Shown: piece by piece, positions 43,276 to 50,938 of the stretch
Layout: each line of letters opens with the position of its first letter
Position numbering within the stretch: position 1 is the first letter of the stretch
Translations under genes and position numbers: made by a program
The notes under the pieces: model-generated
Told to the model about the DNA's origin: nothing
Database searches by the model: none
What the model saw: only the letters and a program-made list of their open reading frames with translations
Assembly (NCBI RefSeq): GCF_014229095.1
Contig: NZ_JAARZC010000005.1
Location: 1-64,000 of the forward strand
Reading direction: 5' to 3'
DNA from: Listeria cossartiae subsp. cayugensis
Lineage (GTDB): Bacteria > Bacillota > Bacilli > Lactobacillales > Listeriaceae
Length of the DNA stretch: 64,000 nt

Positions 43276-45657
43276 GTGGAACAAAAACAAATGGAAGAAA
43301 AAATTATGAATCTATTAACTTCAGCGCCTGATAAAACATTTGCGCTAGAAGATTTGGAAATAGAAATAGCTTTAAATAATGCGGATGCTTTTAAATTAAT
43401 GGTGAAAGCGTTAGTGAAACTGGAAGATTCCGGAACTATTGTCCGCTCAAGGAAGAATCGGTATGCATTACCAGAAAAAATGGACTTAGTAAAAGGAACG
43501 TTTCGCGCGCACGAACGAGGTTTTGGCTTTGTTCTCCCGGAAGAAAAAGAAATGGACGATATTTTTATCCCGCCAAATGAAGTAAAAGACGCAATGAATG
43601 GCGACTTGGTTTTCGCAACGATTACGAAACGTAAAGGCGATAATTTGGCAGAGGGGACGATTAAGAAAATTGTCGAACGGAAGACAACGCAAATCGTCGG
43701 AACTTATATGGAAGACTTAGCTGGTACTCCGATTGTGATGCCGGATGATAAGCGCCTTTTCGGTGAAGTGGAAATTGATTTAGAAGATGGCTTAAAACCA
43801 GTAGACGGGCATAAAGTTATCGTGGAGTTAACGGAATATGCAACTGGGAATACTCGTGCTAGAGGTGTCGTTAAGTCAATTATCGGTCATCGTAATGATC
43901 CAGGAGTGGACATTTTATCGATTATTCATAAACATGGTATTTCGATTGGCTTCCCGGAAGAAGTGATGGAACAAGTAAGTAAAGCGCCGGATGTGGTTGA
44001 TGATTCGGATATTGGTAATCGTCGTGATCTGCGTGATCAAATGATTATTACGATTGACGGAGCAGATGCAAAAGATTTAGATGATGCGGTTACGGTGAAG
44101 CAACTTCCGAATGGTAACTGGAAGCTAGGCGTTCATATTGCGGATGTAACGCATTATGTGACAGAAGGATCGCCACTTGATATCGAAGCGCAAGAACGCG
44201 GAACGAGTGTTTATTTGGTTGACCGGGTAATTCCGATGCTGCCACATAAGCTATCGAACGGCATTTGCTCGCTTAATCCAAAAGTAGACCGTTTTACAAT
44301 GAGTTGTGAAATGGAAATAGATGAAGAAGGTCATGTTGTTAACCATGAAATTTTCGAAAGTATTATTAAAACAACCGAACGTATGACGTATACGGATGTA
44401 AATGATATTTTAGTCGAAAATGACGAAGTGTTACGTGAAAAATATGCGCCAATCGTTCCAATGCTTGAAGCGATGCAAAAATTGGCAGAAACACTTCGCC
44501 GCAAACGGGAAAAACGTGGTGCAATTGATTTTGATTTCAAAGAAGCTCGTGTAGTAGTTGATGAAGAAGGACATCCAGAAGCGGTCGTTATGCGCGAACG
44601 TTCAGCGGGAGAGCATTTAATTGAAGAATTTATGCTTGCTGCCAATGAAACAGTTGCCGAACATTTCCACTGGATGGATGTACCATTTATTTATCGTATC
44701 CATGAAGATCCAAAAGAAGACAAGTTAGCGCGGTTCTTTGAATTCATTACGAACTTTGGCTTGATTGTCAAAGGCACAGCCAATGATATTCATCCTGCTG
44801 CTTTACAACAAGTATTAGAAGAAGTAAAAGGAAAACCAGAAGAGATGGTTGTTTCCACGGTTATGCTGCGTTCAATGCAACAAGCGAAGTATGATACAGT
44901 GAGCGCTGGACACTTTGGTTTATCCACTGATTTTTATACGCATTTCACATCACCAATTCGTCGTTATCCGGATTTAATCGTTCACAGATTGATTAGAGAG
45001 TATTTAATCAACGGGGATGTTCGTCCAGAAACGCTAGAAAAACGCGCTGAGGAGCTTCCAGAGATTGCTGAACATAGCTCGAAAATGGAGCGTCGTGCCG
45101 TTGAAGCAGAACGCGAAACGGACGAACTGAAGAAAACAGAATTCATGGTCGACAAAGTGGGCGAACGTTTCATCGGAATCATTAGTTCGGTAACCAATTT
45201 TGGCTTATTTATCGAACTACCGACAACGATTGAAGGTCTTGTCCATGTGAGCGCAATGAAAGGCGATTACTTCAAATTCCATCAAAATCAGTTAGCGATG
45301 ATTGGCGAAAGAACCGGCCAAATTTATCGTATCGGTGATGAAGTGGAAGTAGAAGTAACGAAAGTCGATGTCGATGCACGTGAAATTGATTTTGCGCTGC
45401 GTAGTGAAGGTAAACCAGGCCCAGTGAGCGATAAACAAAAACGCCAACGCGAAAAACCGATTGATAAAACGAGAAACTTCAAGAGTGGCTCAAAAAAAGG
45501 TCGTAATAAGCGCAGAACTGGTAGAGCTGAAGACGCGAAACCGAAAACAGAACGCAAAGAAGACGAATGGTATACAAAACCTAAAAAGAAAAAGAAGAAA
45601 AAACCTTTTTATCAAGGTGTAGCAAAAGAAAGCCCAAAGAAGAAAAAACGTCGCTAG
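43276..45657 (+). CDS. rnr: ribonuclease R
   Basis: A 793-residue exoribonuclease: N-terminal winged helix, cold-shock domains (GTFRAHERGFGFVLPEEKEMDDIFIPP near residue 74), the RNB catalytic domain with ITIDGADAKDLDDAVTV near 260 holding the Asp cluster, FTSPIRRYPDLIVHR near 555, an S1 domain near 630-710 (GIISSVTNFGLFIELP) and a Lys/Arg-rich tail. It degrades structured RNA and works with tmRNA-SmpB on defective messages. The start is GTG 43276 behind GAGGAGGG. It is 15 bases ahead of smpB. Confidence 0.97.
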   Translation: MEQKQMEEKIMNLLTSAPDKTFALEDLEIEIALNNADAFKLMVKALVKLEDSGTIVRSRKNRYALPEKMDLVKGTFRAHERGFGFVLPEEKEMDDIFIPPNEVKDAMNGDLVFATITKRKGDNLAEGTIKKIVERKTTQIVGTYMEDLAGTPIVMPDDKRLFGEVEIDLEDGLKPVDGHKVIVELTEYATGNTRARGVVKSIIGHRNDPGVDILSIIHKHGISIGFPEEVMEQVSKAPDVVDDSDIGNRRDLRDQMIITIDGADAKDLDDAVTVKQLPNGNWKLGVHIADVTHYVTEGSPLDIEAQERGTSVYLVDRVIPMLPHKLSNGICSLNPKVDRFTMSCEMEIDEEGHVVNHEIFESIIKTTERMTYTDVNDILVENDEVLREKYAPIVPMLEAMQKLAETLRRKREKRGAIDFDFKEARVVVDEEGHPEAVVMRERSAGEHLIEEFMLAANETVAEHFHWMDVPFIYRIHEDPKEDKLARFFEFITNFGLIVKGTANDIHPAALQQVLEEVKGKPEEMVVSTVMLRSMQQAKYDTVSAGHFGLSTDFYTHFTSPIRRYPDLIVHRLIREYLINGDVRPETLEKRAEELPEIAEHSSKMERRAVEAERETDELKKTEFMVDKVGERFIGIISSVTNFGLFIELPTTIEGLVHVSAMKGDYFKFHQNQLAMIGERTGQIYRIGDEVEVEVTKVDVDAREIDFALRSEGKPGPVSDKQKRQREKPIDKTRNFKSGSKKGRNKRRTGRAEDAKPKTERKEDEWYTKPKKKKKKKPFYQGVAKESPKKKKRR

Positions 45658-45672
45658 AAAGGATGGGGAGTT

Positions 45673-46137
45673 ATGCCAAAAGGTGATGGTAAACTAGTCG
45701 CGCAAAATAAAAAAGCGCGCCACGATTACGCAATTGAAGAAACTTTTGAGGCTGGCATTGTCCTGCAAGGTACTGAAATTAAATCCGTAAGAAACGCACG
45801 GGTAAACTTAAAAGATTCCTATGCACGTATCGACAAAGGGGAAATTTTCTTACACAATATGCATATTAGTCCATATGAACAAGGGAACCGCTACAATCAC
45901 GATCCACTAAGAACGCGCAAGTTGCTTTTACATAAGAAGCAAATCAGCCGTTTAATTGGAGAAACGAAAGAGTCCGGTTATTCGATTGTTCCACTAAAAA
46001 TGTATATTAAAGATGGCTACGCTAAAGTACTCATCGGTGTAGCTCGAGGTAAAAAGAAATACGATAAGCGCCAAGACTTAAAACAAAAAGAAGCAAAACG
46101 TGATATTGAACGCGCCTTTAAAGAGCGTCAACAATAA
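45673..46137 (+). CDS. smpB: SsrA-binding protein SmpB
   Basis: The 154-residue protein binds tmRNA and brings it to stalled ribosomes. Hallmarks: [31 protein letters not shown] at residues 10-40, NLKDSYARI, and the C-terminal tail [23 protein letters not shown] needed for decoding-site entry. It is co-oriented with rnr. Its RNA partner ssrA lies at 56103, separated by the accessory alpha-glucan block. Confidence 0.98.
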
Positions 46138-46140
46138 ATA

Positions 46141-46195
46141 AAAGCCTAAATCTAGTCATTCAACTATACGTTGGAGAAGCTAGATTTAGGCTTTT
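46141..46195. terminator. bidirectional terminator between smpB and the Rgg gene
   Basis: AAAGCCTAAATCTAG pairs perfectly with CTAGATTTAGGCTTT, with T-runs or A-runs on both sides, serving the two convergent genes. Confidence 0.93.
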
Positions 46196-46196
46196 T

Positions 46197-47099
46197 TTAT
46201 AGGTCGATTTTTGTACATTCATTTAACGTAAGATTGTCATCATGAAGAAAATAATCAATTTCATTTTTAATCCCATTGAGTATCCGCTCTTCTTCGAGGA
46301 ATTTTGCCACTCGAAGCGCTCGTTGCATAAATCTTTTACCATCTTGCTTTTGGCCTAGTTTATACAGAACAATGCCCTTTTTAGCAATCGCCATGCAAAA
46401 TTGCAGGTAGTAGTGATTTTGTTTCGAGATTTTAATAGATTGCTCAATGTAATGTAAGGCGAGTTCGTATTTTTCATCGAGAATTAAGTAAGTTGCCCGA
46501 TTAACATGAAGCGAAATTTCAATCGAAAGTGTCGGGTGCAAGAAGCGATATTTTTTCAATTGTTTAATTAAGCGGTTAACGATATGCTGGGCTGTATCGT
46601 TTTCAAAGATAAAAAAGATGTTTCGTAAAATCAATATATCATTCCAAAATAGTTCATCAGATTCCGAAAGTCTATCCCAAATGTATGTTACTTTCTGTCT
46701 AGCTAACTCGAAATCATGCTCTTTTTCAACTAACAAAATGCCTTCCAGAGAAGCTTTAATATCAGAGATGAACGTATCAGTATGGTTTTCTAAATAAGCA
46801 TCGCATTTGGAAATGACATTCAGTAAAATATCGGTTTCGGAGGAAGTAATAATCTTGGAGTATAAATAAAGGATATTTTCTTTTGGAGAAGGCGTAAAAT
46901 CCCGTTTTACAAATTCGAATTCTTCTAATGTCATATTGAAATTAAGTAAAAGTTGAATAAATCGGTCCATGCTAGGCATAATTTTGTTGTTTTCAATCTT
47001 TTGATAATTAGAGCGACTAAGCGCACCTGTACAAGCTTCTTGTTGAGTTAAGTTCTTACTTTTGCGAATGAATTTTAACGTGTCACCAACAGTTTGCAT
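46197..47099 (-). CDS. Rgg/ComR-type (RRNPP) peptide-responsive regulator
   Basis: About 300 residues from ATG 47099 (ATG 47117 also possible). The N-terminal XRE helix-turn-helix is GDTLKFIRKSKNLTQQEACT followed by ALSRSNYQKIENNKIMPSMD, and then FNMTLEEFEFVKRDF, the transition typical of Rgg/GadR/MutR regulators. The rest is all helical and TPR-like (YELALHYIEQSIKISKQNHYYLQF; DGKRFMQRALRVAKFLEEE), the fold that binds short pheromones. A tiny hydrophobic peptide gene lies divergently 100 bases upstream, the classical rgg-shp arrangement. The GH31 genes beyond it are possible targets. Confidence 0.85.
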   Translation of the reverse strand: MQTVGDTLKFIRKSKNLTQQEACTGALSRSNYQKIENNKIMPSMDRFIQLLLNFNMTLEEFEFVKRDFTPSPKENILYLYSKIITSSETDILLNVISKCDAYLENHTDTFISDIKASLEGILLVEKEHDFELARQKVTYIWDRLSESDELFWNDILILRNIFFIFENDTAQHIVNRLIKQLKKYRFLHPTLSIEISLHVNRATYLILDEKYELALHYIEQSIKISKQNHYYLQFCMAIAKKGIVLYKLGQKQDGKRFMQRALRVAKFLEEERILNGIKNEIDYFLHDDNLTLNECTKIDL

Positions 47100-47199
47100 A
47101 ATAAAACACAGCTCCATATGTTCAAATTTGATGTATTTTAATTTTATGTAAGTCGTGTAGGTTAGAATTTCTGTATAGATGAAAAAGGAGGGAGAAGAC

Positions 47200-47238
47200 A
47201 TGTTAACTTTTTTAACGAGTGTTAATTGGTTATTCTAA
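47200..47238 (+). CDS. candidate peptide pheromone precursor (12 or 19 residues)
   Basis: ATG 47200 to TAA 47236-47238 encodes MLTFLTSVNWLF. A near-perfect ribosome site (AAAAAGGAGGGAG) stands seven bases ahead. An in-frame ATG at 47179 would give MKKEGEDMLTFLTSVNWLF, with a charged head and hydrophobic tail. The gene faces an Rgg-type regulator and is closed by its own hairpin terminator at 47264-47317. In streptococci, Rgg/ComR partners are such short hydrophobic peptides, some with Trp near the C-terminus (ComS of S. mutans also starts M-x-x-I-L-T-S). Function is inferred from context and sequence form. Confidence 0.6.
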   Translation: MLTFLTSVNWLF

Positions 47239-47263
47239 AGTAGTTTAAGCAAGGTCTTCTGAT

Positions 47264-47317
47264 GAGCGCAATTATTGTTTTTCCACTAAAATGGTCTGGC
47301 ATAATTGCGTATTTTTG
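47264..47317 (+). terminator. terminator after the candidate pheromone gene
   Basis: CGCAATTAT (47267-47275) pairs perfectly with ATAATTGCG (47301-47309), with a 25-base loop that has a small CCA/TGG hairpin, and is followed by TATTTTTG. It shows that something short is transcribed and ended between the regulator and the GH31 gene. Confidence 0.75.
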
Positions 47318-47375
47318 TGAAATTAGTAATAATTTGAACGATTTTAGTCTATCTGTGAAAAAATTATAACATTAT

Positions 47376-47389
47376 GTTACCGCTTGCAC
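47376..47389 (+). promoter_or_regulatory. cre-like site before the GH31 genes
   Basis: TGTTACCGCTTGCA matches the CcpA consensus TGWNANCGNTNWCA at all but one fixed position and is about 90 bases upstream of the first GH31 start. It implies repression of the alpha-glucan genes by preferred sugars. Confidence 0.65.
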
Positions 47390-47480
47390 AATATCGATAT
47401 TCTAAAATTATTAATTTTGCAAAATAATATATCAAAAGTAATACGTTTTTGTAAAAGCTAAATAAAGGGAGGAAAGTGAG

Positions 47481-50400
47481 ATGAAGCGAAGAACGAGAAA
47501 ATGTAGTTTAGTGTTTATTCTTGGGATACTCATATTTAGTTGTTTAAGCAGTTTTGGAACGAATGTTTTCGCGATGGACGGGGAATATCACTCGCCATAT
47601 GGGGATGATGATTTATACACAGTTCAGCCGACAGAACGTTCACCCAGGGATCCAAAAGCCGGCGAGGATGTCATTCTTAATATTACCACTTGGCCAATTG
47701 AAGACGGGCAAAATGTATGGGTAGAGTGGACAAAGAATGGTGTCGCGCAAGAGAATGTCACAGCAGCTTACGATTATAACAGTGGCAATAACACGTACTG
47801 GAAAGCAGATTTAGGTAAATTTGAAAAGGGCGATGAAATTACTTATACAACAAAAGGTTCCACAGATGGAGGAACAGCATACGAAAGCGGCCCGTTCACG
47901 TTTTATGTAACGGACTGGGAATACGTACAGGATGTTAGCAGCGTAGAAGATAATGGCGATTCTATCACGCTAAATATGACAGCAACAGCAGGTGATTTCA
48001 CGCCGAAGTTATATCTTTCATTTGAAGATTTAGACACACTGCGTATGGAACTTTCACCAACTGGTAAAGAAACTGGACATGCTGGGAAATCTGGTTATAC
48101 GGTAGAAGATACAGCGGAAAAAGTGACCGTAACAACAGAAGATCTAAGCATCGAAATCCAAAAATCACCTTATCGTATGGAAGTTTACCAGGCGGACGGG
48201 ACTTTGCTTACAAGTGAATACACAACGGCGAATAGCCTAGGTTGGTTAACAGATGGGAAAAACGTAATCAATCAATACCAAAATAACTTTATGACACCGA
48301 GCGATGAAGCATTTTATGGTTTTGGTGAGCGTTATGACACAATTAACCAACGCGGAAAAGATGTTGAAACATACGTATACAATGAGTATCAAGATCAAGC
48401 GCAGACAGAAAGAACTTATTTAGCAGTACCATTTTTCGTGAGTGCTAATAAATACGGGATGTTCGTTAATTCCGATTTTCATTCACAGTTCCAAATGGCT
48501 TCCAAAGTAGAAGATAAATATAGCTTTGTTTTGGATAATGATGGCGATATGACGAATATGCTTGATTACTATGTTATTAGCGGGAAAGATCAAAATGACA
48601 TTGTTAACAATTACACAGATATAACAGGAAAAACAACTTTACTGCCAAAATGGGCTTTCGGGCTTTGGATGTCAGCGAATGAATGGGATAGAGATTCTGA
48701 TGTAAACTCGGCCCTTTCGAATGCCAAAGCAAATGATATTCCAGCAACAGGTTTTGTATTAGAGCAGTGGAGTGACGAAGAAACCTATTATATTTGGAAT
48801 AATGCGACCTATACAGCGAAGACAAACGGGGAAGCATTTAGCTATGACGATTTTACTTTCAACGGGAAATGGACTAATCCTAAAGCAATGGTGGATAGTG
48901 TTCATGATGCGGGTATGAATATCGTTTTATGGCAAGTTCCAGTATTAAAAGATGACAACACTGTATATGAACAACGAGATAATGATGAAGCATACATGAT
49001 AAGCCAAGGGTATAGTGCGGACGATGGAACAGGGGCGCCGTACCGAGTTCCGGCATCACAGTGGTTTGGAAATGGGATATTACTAGACTTCACTAATAAA
49101 GATGCCGTAGATTGGTGGACGTCACAAAGAGAGTATTTATTAACAGAAGTAGGGATTGATGGATTTAAAACAGATGGCGGCGAAATGGTTTGGGGACGTG
49201 ATACAACCTTCTCAAATGGCGAAAAAGGACAAGAAATGAGAAACCGTTATCCAACAGATTACGTTTCTAGTTATTTTGATTTTGCGAAAAGTATTAATCC
49301 AGAAGCAGTTTCCTTTAGTCGTTCAGGAACTTCTGGTGCGCAAAAATCAGGCATTTACTGGTCTGGAGATCAAACTTCGACATTTGATTCTTTCCAAGCA
49401 TCAGTAAAAGCTGGACTTAGTGCTTCTACATCTGGTGTTTCATACTGGGCGTGGGATATGGCAGGATTTACGGGTGATTATCCAACAGCGGAACTGTATA
49501 AACGCGCATCGGCTATGGCAGCTTTTGCACCGATTATGCAATTCCACTCGGAGAAATCAGATCCATCGCCAAGTGAAGAACGTTCACCTTGGAATGCAGT
49601 AGCTAGAACAGGTGACGAAACGATTTTACCAACGTTCCAAAAATATTTGTATACACGAATGAATTTACTTCCATATATTTATACAGCTGCAAAAGACACG
49701 GCGGACAACGGAAAATCAATGATGCGTCAAATGGCGATGGATTATCCGGAAGATATTAATGCGCGTGATTTGGATGAGCAGTATATGTTTGGCGATGATT
49801 TACTTGTAGCACCAATCGTTCAAGAAGGTCAAACAGAAAAAGAAGTTTATTTACCAGAAGGCGAATGGGTTGATATTTGGAATGGCGGGATTCATCCTGG
49901 TGGCGAAACAATTTCGTACTATGCCGATGTAGATACGCTGCCTGTATTTGCAAAAGCTGGAGCAATTATTCCGATGAACATGACAGACGGCTACCAACTT
50001 GGTCAAAATGTCGGAAATGATTTAAAATCCTATGATAATTTAACTTTCCGAGTTTATCCATCTGGAAATAGCGAATATAGTTTTTACGATGATGTAAATG
50101 GCGGAGAAATGCGCGATATTAGTGTTTCAGAAGACTTCGCGAATGAAAAAGTTTCGATTGATCTTCCGGCGATGGCTGACGAAACAACGATGCAAGTTTT
50201 CAGTACAGAACCAACAAGTGTAACAATTGACGGGGCGGATGTAGCAAAAGTGGATACGCTGGATGCATTTAACGAAGCAGCGACTGGTTATTACTATGAT
50301 ACTGTACAAAACTTGACGTACGTAAAAGCGGCAACAAAAGATGCAAAACAAGCAATTGTCTTAAATGGCGTAAATCATGCGCCGTACGAAGCAGAATTCG

Positions 50401-50756
50401 GTCATTTGACAAATGTAACTACTGCAAGTGACCATGCGGGATATACTGGTACTGGTTTTGTAGCCGGTTTTGATGCTGAAAAAGAAGCAGTAGAATTTGA
50501 TGTAGATGCAGCAGATGGCGCTTCTGATTATACGATGGAAGTTCGCTATAGTGCAGGGGTAGAAGATGCAACAAGGACCGTATATATCAATGGTAAAAAA
50601 CAACAAATTACTTTACCGAAAACAGCCGATTGGGATACTTGGAGCACGATAGAAGTTCCAGTAACGTTGCAAGATGGCAATAACCAAGTCGTATTTGATT
50701 TTGAAGCCGGCGATACAGCTGGAATCAATTTTGATCATGTAGTTTTTAAGAAGTAA
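47481..50756 (+). CDS. secreted GH31 enzyme, cycloalternan-forming 3-alpha-isomaltosyltransferase-like
   Basis: A 1091-residue exported protein (signal peptide residues 1-31: basic start, then LVFILGILIFSCLSSFG, cleavage near VFA). The GH31 barrel has FYGFGERYDTINQRG near 277, nucleophile Asp565 in GIDGFKTDGGE and acid/base Asp630 in IYWSGDQTS. A CBM35/6-like domain ends the protein (from about residue 965, HAPYEAEFGHLTN). Length and build match CtsY of Bacillus globisporus and the characterised Listeria cycloalternan-forming enzyme. It joins isomaltosyl units into the cyclic tetrasaccharide. It works with the enzyme at 50939; a cre site lies upstream. Confidence 0.88.
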   Translation: MKRRTRKCSLVFILGILIFSCLSSFGTNVFAMDGEYHSPYGDDDLYTVQPTERSPRDPKAGEDVILNITTWPIEDGQNVWVEWTKNGVAQENVTAAYDYNSGNNTYWKADLGKFEKGDEITYTTKGSTDGGTAYESGPFTFYVTDWEYVQDVSSVEDNGDSITLNMTATAGDFTPKLYLSFEDLDTLRMELSPTGKETGHAGKSGYTVEDTAEKVTVTTEDLSIEIQKSPYRMEVYQADGTLLTSEYTTANSLGWLTDGKNVINQYQNNFMTPSDEAFYGFGERYDTINQRGKDVETYVYNEYQDQAQTERTYLAVPFFVSANKYGMFVNSDFHSQFQMASKVEDKYSFVLDNDGDMTNMLDYYVISGKDQNDIVNNYTDITGKTTLLPKWAFGLWMSANEWDRDSDVNSALSNAKANDIPATGFVLEQWSDEETYYIWNNATYTAKTNGEAFSYDDFTFNGKWTNPKAMVDSVHDAGMNIVLWQVPVLKDDNTVYEQRDNDEAYMISQGYSADDGTGAPYRVPASQWFGNGILLDFTNKDAVDWWTSQREYLLTEVGIDGFKTDGGEMVWGRDTTFSNGEKGQEMRNRYPTDYVSSYFDFAKSINPEAVSFSRSGTSGAQKSGIYWSGDQTSTFDSFQASVKAGLSASTSGVSYWAWDMAGFTGDYPTAELYKRASAMAAFAPIMQFHSEKSDPSPSEERSPWNAVARTGDETILPTFQKYLYTRMNLLPYIYTAAKDTADNGKSMMRQMAMDYPEDINARDLDEQYMFGDDLLVAPIVQEGQTEKEVYLPEGEWVDIWNGGIHPGGETISYYADVDTLPVFAKAGAIIPMNMTDGYQLGQNVGNDLKSYDNLTFRVYPSGNSEYSFYDDVNGGEMRDISVSEDFANEKVSIDLPAMADETTMQVFSTEPTSVTIDGADVAKVDTLDAFNEAATGYYYDTVQNLTYVKAATKDAKQAIVLNGVNHAPYEAEFGHLTNVTTASDHAGYTGTGFVAGFDAEKEAVEFDVDAADGASDYTMEVRYSAGVEDATRTVYINGKKQQITLPKTADWDTWSTIEVPVTLQDGNNQVVFDFEAGDTAGINFDHVVFKK

Positions 50757-50762
50757 ATCCAA

Positions 50763-50798
50763 TAAGCCACCCTTTTTATGGATAGAGAGGGTGGCTAT
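50763..50798 (+). terminator. stem-loop after the first GH31 gene
   Basis: AGCCACCCT (50765-50773) pairs with AGGGTGGCT (50788-50796). It lacks a T-run, so it may be a processing or stability stem between genes of one operon. Confidence 0.55.
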
Positions 50799-50817
50799 AC
50801 TGAAAGGACTGGAATGA

Positions 50818-50925
50818 AAAGAACACTCATTGCTACCGGGAGAACATTTGCTAGAAATTTCATCAGGGTATAACAGCGGAGAATATGTGGGTTATTATGA
50901 TTTCCCAGTAACTATTACGGAATAA
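50818..50925 (+). pseudogene. C-terminal remnant of an internalin-like LRR protein
   Basis: An in-frame stretch of 35 codons directly after a TGA and without a start encodes LLPGEHLLEISSGYNSGEYV, then GYYDFPVTITE, stop. The pattern is the end of the Ig-like domain that closes Listeria LRR proteins: compare DKGEYTIGIDFNGIEPYVEE and YSVKITIN at the end of the intact LRR gene at 54926. It lies between the two GH31 genes, where I recall the L. monocytogenes EGD-e reference carrying an internalin-like gene. It appears to be what is left after deletion. Confidence 0.75.
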
Positions 50926-50938
50926 AAAAAGGGGCGAG

